A program made the position numbers and the translations under genes. Of a DNA stretch of 64,000 bases, positions 17,848-26,788 are shown in pieces. How positions within the stretch are numbered: position 1 is the stretch's first letter; every line of letters starts with the position of its first letter. The stretch comes from an uncultured Cellvibrionales bacterium (GTDB lineage: Bacteria; Pseudomonadota; Gammaproteobacteria; Pseudomonadales; Dasaniaceae): positions 62,001 through 126,000 of the forward strand of contig CAJVZD010000010.1 in the NCBI GenBank assembly GCA_913019905.1, in the 5' to 3' direction. The notes under the pieces are model-generated. The model had not been told where the DNA came from. It did no database searches and was given only the letters and a program-made list of their open reading frames with translations.

Positions 17848-18983
17848 CAAGTAAGCTGTAAAACATTTAACGACCGTTCAACAAACCAAAACCCCGCCAA
17901 CGTTCCAATTCCATAGATCGGTATTCGCTTGACCATCAAAGGCAGGTTTACCTTTGCCGCAGTAAGTATAGCAAACAGTACTAGCATTCCCGCCACGATG
18001 ATCAACTGGCCAATTTCAACACCGATATTAAAGAACAATAAGGCCCAAATAGCAGCCTCCTGCGGCAAGCCAATTTCAGTTAAAGCCCCAGCAAACCCGA
18101 AGCCATGTAACAAGCCGAACACGAATGTAATAGCCCATGGATACCGCTGCATAATGCTCTGATTTTCTGAACCCGCGCCAAACCGTTCGCTGACAAATTG
18201 CGCCTGAACGAGTTCTACTCCTAGAAACATGATACTTAAGGCAATGACCGCTTCGACCGAAGCTTGAGACAAATTCACTATGCCGAACGTTGCCAGGGCA
18301 AGCGTTAGACTATGGGCTATCGTAAAAGAGGTGACGACTTTAACCAAATTTAGCGGCGTTCTGACGAGTAAAACCAGGCCGATAATAAAGAGAATATGAT
18401 CAAACCCCTGTAACAGATGCTCAACACCAAGTCGCAGATAGCTGACAATGTCTGAATTCCGACCACTATTTTCAACGGTAAAAGAAGATGATCCGGGCTT
18501 TAGAATATGTGATTGAACACCCCCGTCAACAAACACGATTTCAACAAAAGCGTCGACCAATGTATTGTCAAGACCACTAATCGCGATAGTTTTTCCCTGT
18601 AGCCCGTGTTCACTACAGTTAACTTTCCAACGATGAACCAATGAATATTTAGTGTTTTCGCCGAGACCGCGAGCAACCTCTCGACACGCCAACGGCAGTT
18701 CGGGTTCAACCTGTAAACGTTCACCAGATCGTATCGGTTGCTTCCAGACAACTTCGTAACCCATGAGATCGGAAAACGCCTCTTCACCTTCACCTTCACC
18801 TTCACCTTCATCTGCATCTGCATCTGTATCTTGCGCCTGGATTTCAGAGAACCCTCCATTTACTTCAGTCAGCTTTAAATAGGCCGGTCTAATTTCATGA
18901 CCCGACACCAGGCTAGACGCAAAGACATTAAGTGCTAACAATACCAGCAACGGTTTTACGACAATTTGAAGCATTCGATTCAC
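17847..18983 (-). CDS. HupE/UreJ family membrane protein
   Basis: The 378-residue protein has a signal-like leader, an extracytoplasmic beta domain (about 30-180), then six or so membrane helices with the HupE/UreJ_2 signatures GVEHLLQGFDHILFIIG, HSLTLALATFG, FLGVELVQAQ and LLHGFGFAGAL. Related proteins are thought to be nickel/cobalt or small-molecule permeases. The start is GTG, overlapping the PPIase stop (TAGTG); an in-frame ATG lies three codons on. Residues about 52-67 are an acidic run of Asp-Ala then Glu-Gly pairs, encoded by hexamer repeats. This gene is often found beside a PpiC-type isomerase gene, as here. Metal role is inference only. Confidence 0.82.
   Translation of the reverse strand: MNRMLQIVVKPLLVLLALNVFASSLVSGHEIRPAYLKLTEVNGGFSEIQAQDTDADADEGEGEGEGEEAFSDLMGYEVVWKQPIRSGERLQVEPELPLACREVARGLGENTKYSLVHRWKVNCSEHGLQGKTIAISGLDNTLVDAFVEIVFVDGGVQSHILKPGSSSFTVENSGRNSDIVSYLRLGVEHLLQGFDHILFIIGLVLLVRTPLNLVKVVTSFTIAHSLTLALATFGIVNLSQASVEAVIALSIMFLGVELVQAQFVSERFGAGSENQSIMQRYPWAITFVFGLLHGFGFAGALTEIGLPQEAAIWALLFFNIGVEIGQLIIVAGMLVLFAILTAAKVNLPLMVKRIPIYGIGTLAGFWFVERSLNVLQLT
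18782..18829 (-). repeat. In-frame coding hexamer repeat inside the HupE gene
   Basis: Eight hexamers in a row (four CTTCAC, one CTTCAT, two CTGCAT, one CTGTAT on the + strand) encode the Asp-Ala and Glu-Gly run in the extracytoplasmic part of the HupE protein. As the unit is six bases, changes in copy number keep the frame and only lengthen the acidic linker. Confidence 0.9.
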
Positions 18984-19870
18984 TACAGTTTTCCTGCAGG
19001 AACTGGCGAGAGCTCCGCGTTTTCGTAGATTATTTGGTAAGCATTTTTGGTTTTCTGATAAAACTCCTTATTGTTTTTCATTCTCTGACTAGACAGATAA
19101 TCTGTTAGAACGTCAGAACGAATATCAGTCATACGTTGCGCTCGGGGTTCTGATCTGGCAATAACATTGACGACATGCCAGCCGTAAGCTGATTGTATTG
19201 GACCAGCCCAACCTCCTACTTTCAAAAGAGACAAACTTTGCGAGAATTTGATACCGAATAACTCGCCGACATCCTTGTCATCCCGTGCGGCATATTCCCG
19301 CTGCAACATAAAAGCGTGACCTTCGGTTCGCCAGGCTATCGAGTCGACATCTCCGTCATTTAGCCTTTTAAGGCTTTGCTCAGCCAAAGTACGAGCTCTC
19401 GACTGATCGACCTTTTTCGCGCTGTCATTATCTTTAAAATAAACATGACGAAAAGACGTTTTCTGCGGAGTAATATAGCGTTCACTGTTTGCCTGAAAAT
19501 AGACTCGCAATGTTTCTTCAGACGGCTCGTCAATCTGCAAGATATCTTCCGATAAAAACTGATACTTTTGCACCATACGCCGTCGCACGATAATGTCGTC
19601 CTCGCCCAAGTCCAGACTACGAGCTTCACGGTAGAAAATCTCCTCCCGAATAAATTGGTCGACAATAGCTCTTGTTTGCTCAGGCGTCGGTGGCTTTGAA
19701 TATTGCTTGGTCCACTGGGCCTCTAATCTAGCAACATCTGCATGACTAACAACAATGATTTTGTTGTTGTCACCGCCACCAGACAAGAATGAAAAAAGGA
19801 AGAAGACAATGCTGCCAAGAAACAAAAATTGTATGAAAGGGTCCCGGAAAAATTTTGCCGTAATAGCCAT
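18983..19870 (-). CDS. Membrane-anchored parvulin-type peptidyl-prolyl isomerase (PpiC/SurA-like)
   Basis: The 295-residue protein has one N-terminal membrane anchor (FIQFLFLGSIVFFLFSFL, about 12-30), a helical region with TRAIVDQFIREEIFYREA, and a PpiC domain (about 135-250) ending SLLKVGGWAGPIQSAYGWHVV, the standard parvulin motif. It should assist folding in the periplasm. The anchor plus a DPFIQFLFLG-like start is the form found next to HupE/UreJ genes, and here the stop codon overlaps the HupE start. It leads the three-gene operon with HupE and SulP, which suggests a role in folding one of these membrane proteins or a partner. Confidence 0.85.
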   Translation of the reverse strand: MAITAKFFRDPFIQFLFLGSIVFFLFSFLSGGGDNNKIIVVSHADVARLEAQWTKQYSKPPTPEQTRAIVDQFIREEIFYREARSLDLGEDDIIVRRRMVQKYQFLSEDILQIDEPSEETLRVYFQANSERYITPQKTSFRHVYFKDNDSAKKVDQSRARTLAEQSLKRLNDGDVDSIAWRTEGHAFMLQREYAARDDKDVGELFGIKFSQSLSLLKVGGWAGPIQSAYGWHVVNVIARSEPRAQRMTDIRSDVLTDYLSSQRMKNNKEFYQKTKNAYQIIYENAELSPVPAGKL

Positions 19871-20142
19871 TGTTTATCGATAGTCTCTTTGTTTGGATTG
19901 CGTGATTAAATTCAGTAAAGTTTAACCGACTTGCGCTGCGATATTAAGATGTAAGACTTGAGAAAATTGACGAACTCTAGGGCCGCGCCCGATGAACAAA
20001 AGTCGGGTCGCGCGCCTACATAGGTGATTTTTTCTCCCCGGAGTTCGCACTAACAGAGCAATCACTTAAATCAACTCTTGCGGAATCGGCATCACGGTTA
20101 GTAGACGGCTACAATAAATATGAGTCTCTACCTATTTCCATG

Positions 20143-20184
20143 TCTAGATCCAGGTCTATATCTTGGTCTATGCCCAGACCTATG
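20143..20184. repeat. Degenerate 12-bp tandem repeat
   Basis: Three diverged 12-mers plus a half: TCTAGATCCAGG, TCTATATCTTGG, TCTATGCCCAGA, then CCTATG. The units share TCTA at their start and differ inside. Confidence 0.65.
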
Positions 20185-20220
20185 TTTCACATCATTTTTC
20201 CGCAAGGTCTCGAGCAAAAC

Positions 20221-20286
20221 CAATGAATCAATGAAACAATCAACCAATGAAACAATGAATCAATGAATCAATGAATCAATGAATCA
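20221..20286. repeat. 8-bp tandem repeat (AATGAATC type)
   Basis: A run of AATGAATC units with AATGAAAC and AATCAACC variants at the left side. It ends directly at the stop codon of the AtoE-type gene. The four right-hand units are perfect copies, suggesting recent expansion. Confidence 0.85.
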
Positions 20287-20291
20287 GGTCG

Positions 20292-21623
20292 TTAGAAAAA
20301 TGTGAGCGCTGTCAAATAAATTGCTCCATTTACCATTAGCGCCAAAACCGAATATCCCATGATGTCGCGAATATGCAGCCCCGCAATGGCCAACACAGGT
20401 ACTGCGTATAGTGGTTGAATGGCGTTGGTCCACACTTCACCCACCGCAACGGCCATAGCGACCCGTGGTATGTCAGCTCCAAGCTGCAAGGCGGCTTCGG
20501 TCATGATCGGCCCTTGCACTGCCCACTGGCCGCCGGCTGAAGGAATAAATAGATTTAGCAGAGCGGCTGAAAAAAACGTAAAAATAGGCAGAGTGTCCGC
20601 CGACGAAATAGAAACAAAGCCAGAGACGAACATTTCTGCTAGTCCGGAAGCAGCCATCATTCCCATTAATCCCGCATATAATGGATACTGTATCAAAAAT
20701 GGTCCCGCCACTTTTGCTGCGTTAGACAATAGCTCTATATAATGTTTGGTCGAATCGGCAAATAATAACCCCAACACCACAAATATCATATTCAGTGAAT
20801 TCAGATTCAGGGACCCGCCAGTCAGGAAAAAACGAACCACATAGAAGGCTCCAAACGCTCCCAGCACCAGCGTCACAAGGCGCATGCTTTCCAGCTTTTG
20901 GGAAGGTGTCATATTGCTTCGATCAATGACTTCAAGTTTTTCTTCATGCAAGTCAGCAGATTTGGGCATTTCAACAATGTCTTTGTCGTCCGGTGCGGCC
21001 AAACTGAGCACTATCGGCAAGCAAAGAAGTATCGCGACGACAATCGTAAGACTCCAGGGAGAGAAAATCGTATGTTCTAATCCGATCAATCCGATTTTTT
21101 CCACCAGGAAGTGATCGGGTGTATTTAAAATCAATGGAATTGACGCAGATAGACCTTGCATACCAACCACCGACCCCGAATACCCACACGCTACCAACAG
21201 AGGAAAGTGAATGCGAATGCCTCGCTCCCTACAATTTTCAGCAATTATCCGCGCTAAAACCGCCGGAACAATTAAACCGATACCCCAGGAGACTAATGCG
21301 CAAAGGGAAGCTAAAGCCGTTAATCCGATGTAGGCTCCGCGCGCTGAGGTCACAAGCCCAGCCATCATGACCAGGACTTTGTTTACCGGACGTGTATGCG
21401 CAACGACATGTCCCAGTGCCAGCACGAGAATCATTTGCGCAGTAAACCGCAGTAGACTCCAATACCCCTCACCCCACGCATCTACCGTCTGCACTGCGCT
21501 AAAAGGCGTAAATATTACCGCGCCGCCAAAACAAACCATGGTCAAAGCGATCGCTATGACTAGGGGATCTGGCATCCACCGCTCCGCAATACGAACGAAA
21601 AAACCCGTCATCGATCTCAACAT
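20292..21623 (-). CDS. Short-chain fatty acid transporter, AtoE family
   Basis: The 443-residue, about 12-helix protein opens with FFVRIAERWMPDPLVIAIAL and carries LGHVVAHTRPVNKVL, SWGIGLIVPAVLAR and FIPSAGGQWAVQGPIM, all features of the AtoE family that takes up short-chain fatty acids such as butyrate or acetoacetate. Length matches the family. This fits the many acyl-CoA genes nearby. It stands alone, with tandem repeats just beyond its stop codon. I could not see a strong ribosome site before the ATG. The exact substrate is open. Confidence 0.88.
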   Translation of the reverse strand: MLRSMTGFFVRIAERWMPDPLVIAIALTMVCFGGAVIFTPFSAVQTVDAWGEGYWSLLRFTAQMILVLALGHVVAHTRPVNKVLVMMAGLVTSARGAYIGLTALASLCALVSWGIGLIVPAVLARIIAENCRERGIRIHFPLLVACGYSGSVVGMQGLSASIPLILNTPDHFLVEKIGLIGLEHTIFSPWSLTIVVAILLCLPIVLSLAAPDDKDIVEMPKSADLHEEKLEVIDRSNMTPSQKLESMRLVTLVLGAFGAFYVVRFFLTGGSLNLNSLNMIFVVLGLLFADSTKHYIELLSNAAKVAGPFLIQYPLYAGLMGMMAASGLAEMFVSGFVSISSADTLPIFTFFSAALLNLFIPSAGGQWAVQGPIMTEAALQLGADIPRVAMAVAVGEVWTNAIQPLYAVPVLAIAGLHIRDIMGYSVLALMVNGAIYLTALTFF

Positions 21624-22007
21624 ATTTGGCCTCTACTTATTCTTTTCAGATTTGTCGCTCGAATCAGACTGTATATCTAATCCGTAGATGTAATTCGACG
21701 TTATGATTACTAGGGATATCGAAACCCGTTTCGGTAAAAAACACCATAGGAGCGTCAGAAACCAGACTTATGTATTCGACTACTTTAAGTCGCACAATTA
21801 CCCGAGCGCACACATGATACTCGTTTTATTGTCTTACTTCGAACCAAACACTCCCAACTAACACTATAATCGTGGAAAAAAAGTTAGTGAATTTGGTAAT
21901 ATTTCAGGGTGCGTAAACGACGGAAATTTTGTGTAGGTCGAACACCGAACTGGCTCGGCTTTTTGTCACAACTTCCCGAGCGAGCGATTCTCGCACTATT
22001 ATACTTT

Positions 22008-22058
22008 TAAACTTGGAATAATCTTAAATCTGGAACAATCGTAAACCTGGGATTAATT
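22008..22058. repeat. Degenerate 17-bp tandem repeat, three units
   Basis: Units at 22008-22024, 22025-22041 and 22042-22058 share the pattern TAAA-Y-TGG-AA-AATC. The last unit forms the left arm of the adjacent hairpin. Confidence 0.65.
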
Positions 22059-22074
22059 AGATGAATCCCAGGTT
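22044..22074 (-). terminator. Hairpin after the DUF3604 gene
   Basis: AACCTGGGATT (22044-22054) and AATCCCAGGTT (22064-22074) form an 11-bp perfect stem with a nine-base loop, 13 bp past the DUF3604 stop codon. On the minus strand it is followed by only a weak T run, so its strength as a terminator is doubtful. Confidence 0.6.
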
Positions 22075-22087
22075 AGATAGGAACAGC

Positions 22088-24154
22088 TTATTTGTTAGGC
22101 ACTAGCCAGATTGGGGAGGACCAGGCCCGTTCCTGGATTGTACTATTAAGATCTGGACGAGGAGGTACCCCTGCCCGAATAGCATCCCATGTCGACCACC
22201 GGCAGGTCGGATTTTCCAGCGCACGGACATAGTAAAAAGCACGAACCGAGGGATCAAAATCGGGGTCGGTCCAAACCGTCTTAAGTTCTGAAGTTCCTAC
22301 GTTGGCCGAGATAGAACAATCTGTCAGATCAACTGTTGCACCATTGTCGGCACATCGATGAGTCGCAGGATCGATCGCACCCCCATCCGAACAGGCCACG
22401 TCGTAAACAGTCTCATGATTTTTACCATCGACTGTCCAACCTTTAATAACCTGTAAGCGCTGCAGCGCAGCGGAACTGGTGTCCTGTATTGCCCATGCGA
22501 CAAAGCTAGGCGCGCCGTCACCTTTAGCTAGTAAATCCGACCCCATTGCAGCACCCTCGGCATAAGCCCGGGTTACCATATTTTTGTCATCCAACAGGGA
22601 TTTATCAAAACCAAAACCACCAAAAAAACGCACTCTTATACGTGGACCCGACGTAGCAAAAGTCTCTTTTCGCCGCAGTGCATCGTAAATGGCCTCTCGA
22701 GAATTTTCTTCCGCCCAAACCCCGGCAAGGCCCGAAGCACCCCAGGTATCAAAAGAGCCCGAAATGTATTTACTGCCTTCTATCTCCTTTATGTTAGTTA
22801 TGCCTTCGGCCGCAGCAACCGTTAATAATTTCTCATTCTCAGCCGATAGTGGCACAGACCCCCTCAACTCTCCGGTTGCATCGAGCAGCCCCACTTTAGA
22901 AAAATAATTACTTTCGTCATCCGATATTGCCGCGTTATGCGTATCGGAGGACCCTATAAAACCAAATTTATAGGGGTTGGAAATGCCCTTTTCTTCGAAG
23001 GCAATACCATTCAGCAGCGCTTCGCGAACATAAGAGCCGGTTGGCTCACTGGGAAGGGTCGTTGCAACGCGATAAGGCATTATCTCAAAGTTCGCCCATT
23101 CATCGGTATCAGACTGCATCGGATGGGTTTCCGAGGTCCCTTTAATTTGAGTTATTTCAATCAACGGCTCATTGCGCAGTCGTTGTTCGGCATAATCATC
23201 ATCCATCGGATTTCCAGCCCAATCGACCAATTTAAACATTTGCCCATTAGAACCGTTGGAATTATGAGGAATCGCTAGGGTCTCTATACCCTGTTCCCGT
23301 AAACCATCCATCCAGTCCCATAGTCCTTCCGGATTCTGGCTATGAAAACGTGAAAAAGGCATAGCGGGAAGTTTGTCTGCCCCGCGAAAGATGACGTTGC
23401 GGTGCAAGTTGCCGCGATCGTCGGAAGAAGTTGTGTATTCGTAGGCAACAAACGTTGTGAATTCTCCCGGTTTATTAAATTGCTCAGCAGCCTTGATCGT
23501 ATCCGTCCAAGCTTCACGAGCAATGTCGTTAACCATTTCGACGCCAATAGTTCCGTCGATAATACCGGCGAGAGTCTTCGGCAAAAAGTCACTAAACGCA
23601 GCGGAGCGACTGGGAATACTAGGGGTGGTGAGATTGTCTTTGACATTTAAGTTATGCAAGCCACTGACATGAGGGTATTTGGAAAATTCAGTAGCGGTAT
23701 CTGCCGCAGCGGGAACGGCGCCAAGAAACATTGCATGATCAGTTACTGCATAGAAATCGAGGGGCTTACGTAGTTGCATGTCAAACCCGCCCGGATGCTT
23801 AATGGCTTCTCCCTTCGCATATCGATAAGCGTCATAAGGCGTCGCAACCGTTCCGAAGGCAAAGGCATCAAAAGAATAAGTCGTGTGAACGTGAAGGTCT
23901 CCGAAATAGGCATTACGCTCAGCATTTGCCTCTGGATGAGCGATTATAATGTCTGCCGGCATTTTTAAACTACCACCGCCAAAACGCGAAGTGACCGGTG
24001 GAGTATCAGATTCTGGGGAGTGCTGTACCGACGACTGAGCAGATTCTCCCATCGTTTTTGCGCTGGGTTTTGCATCTTCTGCTTTTGAGCAAGCCGTTGT
24101 TAGCCCGACAATTCCCACGAAAGTTACAGCGATAGCGAGTCTATTTTTATCCAT
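22088..24154 (-). CDS. DUF3604 lipoprotein (PHP-like metal-dependent hydrolase)
   Basis: The 688-residue protein has a leader ending GLTTAC (Cys 22), a probable lipoprotein site, then the DUF3604 opening YFGDLHVHTTYSFDAFAFG with the metal-binding His pair H88 and H90. Further conserved parts are DFYAVTDHAMFLG, TTFVAYEYT, IGSSDTHNAAI and RKETFATSGPRIRVRFFGG. The fold resembles PHP phosphoesterases, and DUF3604 proteins are common in marine bacteria without a settled function. It should sit in the periplasm, held to a membrane. It stands alone. A hairpin follows its stop codon. Confidence 0.9.
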   Translation of the reverse strand: MDKNRLAIAVTFVGIVGLTTACSKAEDAKPSAKTMGESAQSSVQHSPESDTPPVTSRFGGGSLKMPADIIIAHPEANAERNAYFGDLHVHTTYSFDAFAFGTVATPYDAYRYAKGEAIKHPGGFDMQLRKPLDFYAVTDHAMFLGAVPAAADTATEFSKYPHVSGLHNLNVKDNLTTPSIPSRSAAFSDFLPKTLAGIIDGTIGVEMVNDIAREAWTDTIKAAEQFNKPGEFTTFVAYEYTTSSDDRGNLHRNVIFRGADKLPAMPFSRFHSQNPEGLWDWMDGLREQGIETLAIPHNSNGSNGQMFKLVDWAGNPMDDDYAEQRLRNEPLIEITQIKGTSETHPMQSDTDEWANFEIMPYRVATTLPSEPTGSYVREALLNGIAFEEKGISNPYKFGFIGSSDTHNAAISDDESNYFSKVGLLDATGELRGSVPLSAENEKLLTVAAAEGITNIKEIEGSKYISGSFDTWGASGLAGVWAEENSREAIYDALRRKETFATSGPRIRVRFFGGFGFDKSLLDDKNMVTRAYAEGAAMGSDLLAKGDGAPSFVAWAIQDTSSAALQRLQVIKGWTVDGKNHETVYDVACSDGGAIDPATHRCADNGATVDLTDCSISANVGTSELKTVWTDPDFDPSVRAFYYVRALENPTCRWSTWDAIRAGVPPRPDLNSTIQERAWSSPIWLVPNK

Positions 24155-24285
24155 TATTCCTGCTCCAGGGATTATTTTACTTATTATGAAGTGCTGGCCG
24201 CAGAGATTGTGACAGACAGACGAGTTCGGTGCAATTTTCGAGGGAATTGAAGAACGGCTTAAGCAATAACGAAGTATTTAGGCAG

Positions 24286-24320
24286 GACTCTATTAGTGAG
24301 AACTCTATTAGGAAGGATTC
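24286..24320. repeat. Short degenerate direct repeat
   Basis: GGACTCTATTAGTGAG, AACTCTATTAGGAAG and GATTCTA follow one another, a 15-16 bp unit with mismatches. It lies just beyond the hairpin of the luciferase-like gene. Confidence 0.5.
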
Positions 24321-24327
24321 TAAAGTG

Positions 24328-24366
24328 AAAACTGGCTGCCTCGAGAGATTCCCTGCAGCCAGTTTT
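24328..24366 (-). terminator. Probable terminator of the luciferase-like gene
   Basis: AAAACTGGCTGC (24328-24339) and GCAGCCAGTTTT (24355-24366) form a perfect 12-bp stem with a 15-base loop, 30 bp past the stop codon at 24396. On the minus strand the stem ends in TTTT and is followed by CACTTTA. Confidence 0.75.
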
Positions 24367-24395
24367 AACTAAAGTAGAAGCTTAATCCTCAGAGG

Positions 24396-25397
24396 CTAGG
24401 AAAACTGAAAATTCTTACTCGTAAAAGCCTCAAAAGTTCTATCTAGATCTTCTTTTGTAGCAGCCAATGGCGCTATGATATGGGTGTGAACACCGCCATC
24501 TGCATCTGACTGGATACGGGCTTGAATTTCATCCTGGGTGCCGATTATCGCAATTTCATCGATCAGCTCGTCGGTCAAGGCACCACCTGTTTTCTCGCGA
24601 TCTTTAGCGGCCCACCCCTCAGTGATGGTATTCGCCGCTTCAGTATAACCCGCCCAGGCCAAAAACTTATTGTAAACTGGGGTAGCGAAATAAGGTGCAA
24701 ATGCCGCACGAAATAAGCTGCGACCGTAGGCTTTGTCATCGGTACACAAGACCATCGCCCGATTGACAATCTCGATGTCTTCGGGATTTTTACCTGCGCG
24801 CTCCGCACCGATACGTACGTGATCCATCATTTTTGGCAATGCGCCCTTGGGCCACAAATTAAAGATAACACCGTCGCCCACTTCCGCGGCCATTTCAATC
24901 ATGTTTTCACGGAGTGCAGCCAGATAAATCGGCGGAGGATTGTCGAGTGGTGCTTGTCGATATCCGTTGCTCGTTAAGGTAACACCGTTAAAGCCGGTCT
25001 TTTCACCTTTCAGCATGGTACGCACGAGTTGGGCAGTTTCTTTGACTCGGGTTAAGGGTTTTTCCAAAGGAATGCCGTTGAATTTTCCCATAATTGTCTG
25101 ACTTGAGGATCCGAGTCCCATGATGAAACGGCCGGGCAATACCTGCCCGATAACATTGGCCGACGCCGCCAAAACCGATGGTGAGCGTGTGTAGACGGGT
25201 GTTACCGCTACGCCAATACGGATATTCGTAGTGTGATGCGCAATTGCGGCAATTTGGGTCAGTGAATCCGGTGCGCCAGAATCGCTGAACCAGGCATCGG
25301 GAATGCCATTGGCTTCGGCCCACTGGATACGTTTAACGGTGTCTTCGATATTAGGGCCTGCCGGAACTGTGACAGCAATGCGCTTTGCTAACGCCAT
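24396..25397 (-). CDS. Luciferase-like (LLM) flavin-dependent oxidoreductase
   Basis: The 333-residue protein has the bacterial-luciferase TIM-barrel pattern: AEANGIPDAWFSDSGAPDSL, TTNIRIGVAVTPVYTRSPSVLA, LPGRFIMGLGSSSQTIM and PPIYLAALRENMIEMAAEVGDG. This set is that of the F420-dependent 'LLM class' subfamily. F420 is not usual in gammaproteobacteria, and no F420 gene is here, so FMN use is as likely. The substrate is unknown. It stands alone, starting from an ATG behind AAGGAG and ending at a strong hairpin. Confidence 0.85.
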   Translation of the reverse strand: MALAKRIAVTVPAGPNIEDTVKRIQWAEANGIPDAWFSDSGAPDSLTQIAAIAHHTTNIRIGVAVTPVYTRSPSVLAASANVIGQVLPGRFIMGLGSSSQTIMGKFNGIPLEKPLTRVKETAQLVRTMLKGEKTGFNGVTLTSNGYRQAPLDNPPPIYLAALRENMIEMAAEVGDGVIFNLWPKGALPKMMDHVRIGAERAGKNPEDIEIVNRAMVLCTDDKAYGRSLFRAAFAPYFATPVYNKFLAWAGYTEAANTITEGWAAKDREKTGGALTDELIDEIAIIGTQDEIQARIQSDADGGVHTHIIAPLAATKEDLDRTFEAFTSKNFQFS

Positions 25398-25822
25398 GTT
25401 TTTCTCTCCTTAAAATGGTTTAACTAGTTGATCGGAATCAATTAAATAGACTTAAAAACGGTAACCGGCTCCGCTTCTTCTGCCGCGATTCTGCAGTGAA
25501 GGAGCATGAAGATAGTCGACGAGATACAACATTATCTGGAACGTGCTAATTTCGAGGGTGGAAGAATAAAAGCCAACCGAGGAAAAGTCCACTATAAACC
25601 GCTAGGCTTTTCCGGTAAATCAATCTAAGAAATCTACCTTCGGTTAACGTAAGGCAGAATTTTCGGCAACGGAGGCGAGACTATCTGTGTCGATTGACGC
25701 TCTCGAACAGGAGACAAAAGTGCATGACAACTGGTCACTCCATACTATTTTGATGACAGATCAATTTAGCTTAACCGTACAAGCTCACTTAAGAATGAGA
25801 TTAACAGCAGTACAACCCTTTG
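25398..25822. other. Gap between LLM and formylglutathione hydrolase genes
   Basis: About 425 bp with no supported gene. GGAAAAG (25581-25587) can pair with CTTTTCC (25607-25613) across a long loop, but this is weak. The LLM promoter should lie at its left end. Confidence 0.5.
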
Positions 25823-26713
25823 TTAATTCGCCGGCAAGGGGTCTACGACACCCAAATGCCTGGCGTGGAATAACAGGTGCTGCTCAATGAAACTAGAAAT
25901 AAAATAATAGCTGTGATCGTAACCATCGACCCTATTATACGTTAAGGGGTAGTTCGCATTTTTTGCTGCGGCAACCAAAGCCTGCGGGTTTAACTGCTCA
26001 TGCAAAAAATTATCGTCAGCACCCTGCTCGACCAACATTGGGACAGTTTGATCAGAAGCAGCGATCAATTCGCAAGCATCGTATCGACGCCATTGATCGA
26101 CATCGCCGCCAAGGTAAGCGTTAAATGCCTTGATACCCCAAGGACAATTAATGGGGTTACATATGGGGCTAAAGGCGGTTACGGATGTATAGCGCTCCGG
26201 GTTGCGAAGCGCAACTACCATGGCTCCATGCCCTCCCATTGAGTGACCGCTAATAACACGTTGGGAGGTCACGGGGAAATGTGTTTCGATGACGGCCGGT
26301 AACTCACTAACAATATAATCGTACATTTGATAATGCTTATTCCAAGGCTCCTGCGTCGCGTTAACATAGAAACTTGCGCCTAACCCTAAATCATAGCTTT
26401 GTGCTGGATCGTCGGCAACACCATCTCCACGCGGACTCGTATCCGGCGCAACGATGGCAATACCCAGTTGTGCCGCAACGCGCAATGCACCCGCTTTTTG
26501 CATGAAGTTTTCGTCAGTACAGCTAAGACCGGAAAGCCAGTACATAACGGGTACACTAACACCTTCTTTCGCTTGCGGAGGCAAATAAATTGCGAATCGC
26601 ATTGAGCAGTTAAGCACGACTGAGTGATGGGTATATTGTTTATGCCAACCGTCAAAAACTTTATTGGCACTGACACTTTCTATGCCTGCTTCTATTTCCA
26701 TTTCTACTGTCAT
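25823..26713 (-). CDS. fghA: S-formylglutathione hydrolase
   Basis: Hydrolyses S-formylglutathione to formate and glutathione in glutathione-dependent formaldehyde removal, in the cytoplasm. The esterase-D fold shows YWLSGLSCTDENFMQKAGA, IAVIPDTSPRG-like IVAPDTSPRGDGVADD, and the nucleophile elbow SGHSMGGHGAMV, with the His in DGYDHSYYFI. These are distinctive for this enzyme. I use the ATG at 26713 (MTVEMEIEAG); the frame is open to 26773. About 296 residues. The usual partner, glutathione-dependent formaldehyde dehydrogenase (adhC), is not in this window, though the neighbouring PQQ dehydrogenase could make an aldehyde. Confidence 0.92.
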   Translation of the reverse strand: MTVEMEIEAGIESVSANKVFDGWHKQYTHHSVVLNCSMRFAIYLPPQAKEGVSVPVMYWLSGLSCTDENFMQKAGALRVAAQLGIAIVAPDTSPRGDGVADDPAQSYDLGLGASFYVNATQEPWNKHYQMYDYIVSELPAVIETHFPVTSQRVISGHSMGGHGAMVVALRNPERYTSVTAFSPICNPINCPWGIKAFNAYLGGDVDQWRRYDACELIAASDQTVPMLVEQGADDNFLHEQLNPQALVAAAKNANYPLTYNRVDGYDHSYYFISSFIEQHLLFHARHLGVVDPLPAN

Positions 26714-26788
26714 ACGATTTTTTCCGCACCTTTTGACGTTAAGCCCGATATCCTGGAGATTGCAGTGTAACAAGGATTATCAATTAAA

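Larger units (their letters stand above)
19871..20291. other. Repeat-bearing gap before the PPIase operon
   Basis: About 420 bp without a supported gene, between the AtoE gene end and the PPIase start. It holds two tandem-repeat tracts (listed separately) and should hold the operon promoter. Confidence 0.6.
21624..22087. other. Gap between AtoE and DUF3604 genes
   Basis: About 460 bp without a supported gene. The right part carries a degenerate 17-bp repeat and a hairpin (listed separately); the left part should hold the AtoE promoter. Confidence 0.6.

Noticed and set aside
25687-25890. 67-residue + strand frame
   Set aside because: It overlaps the end of the formylglutathione hydrolase gene on the other strand and has no ribosome site.
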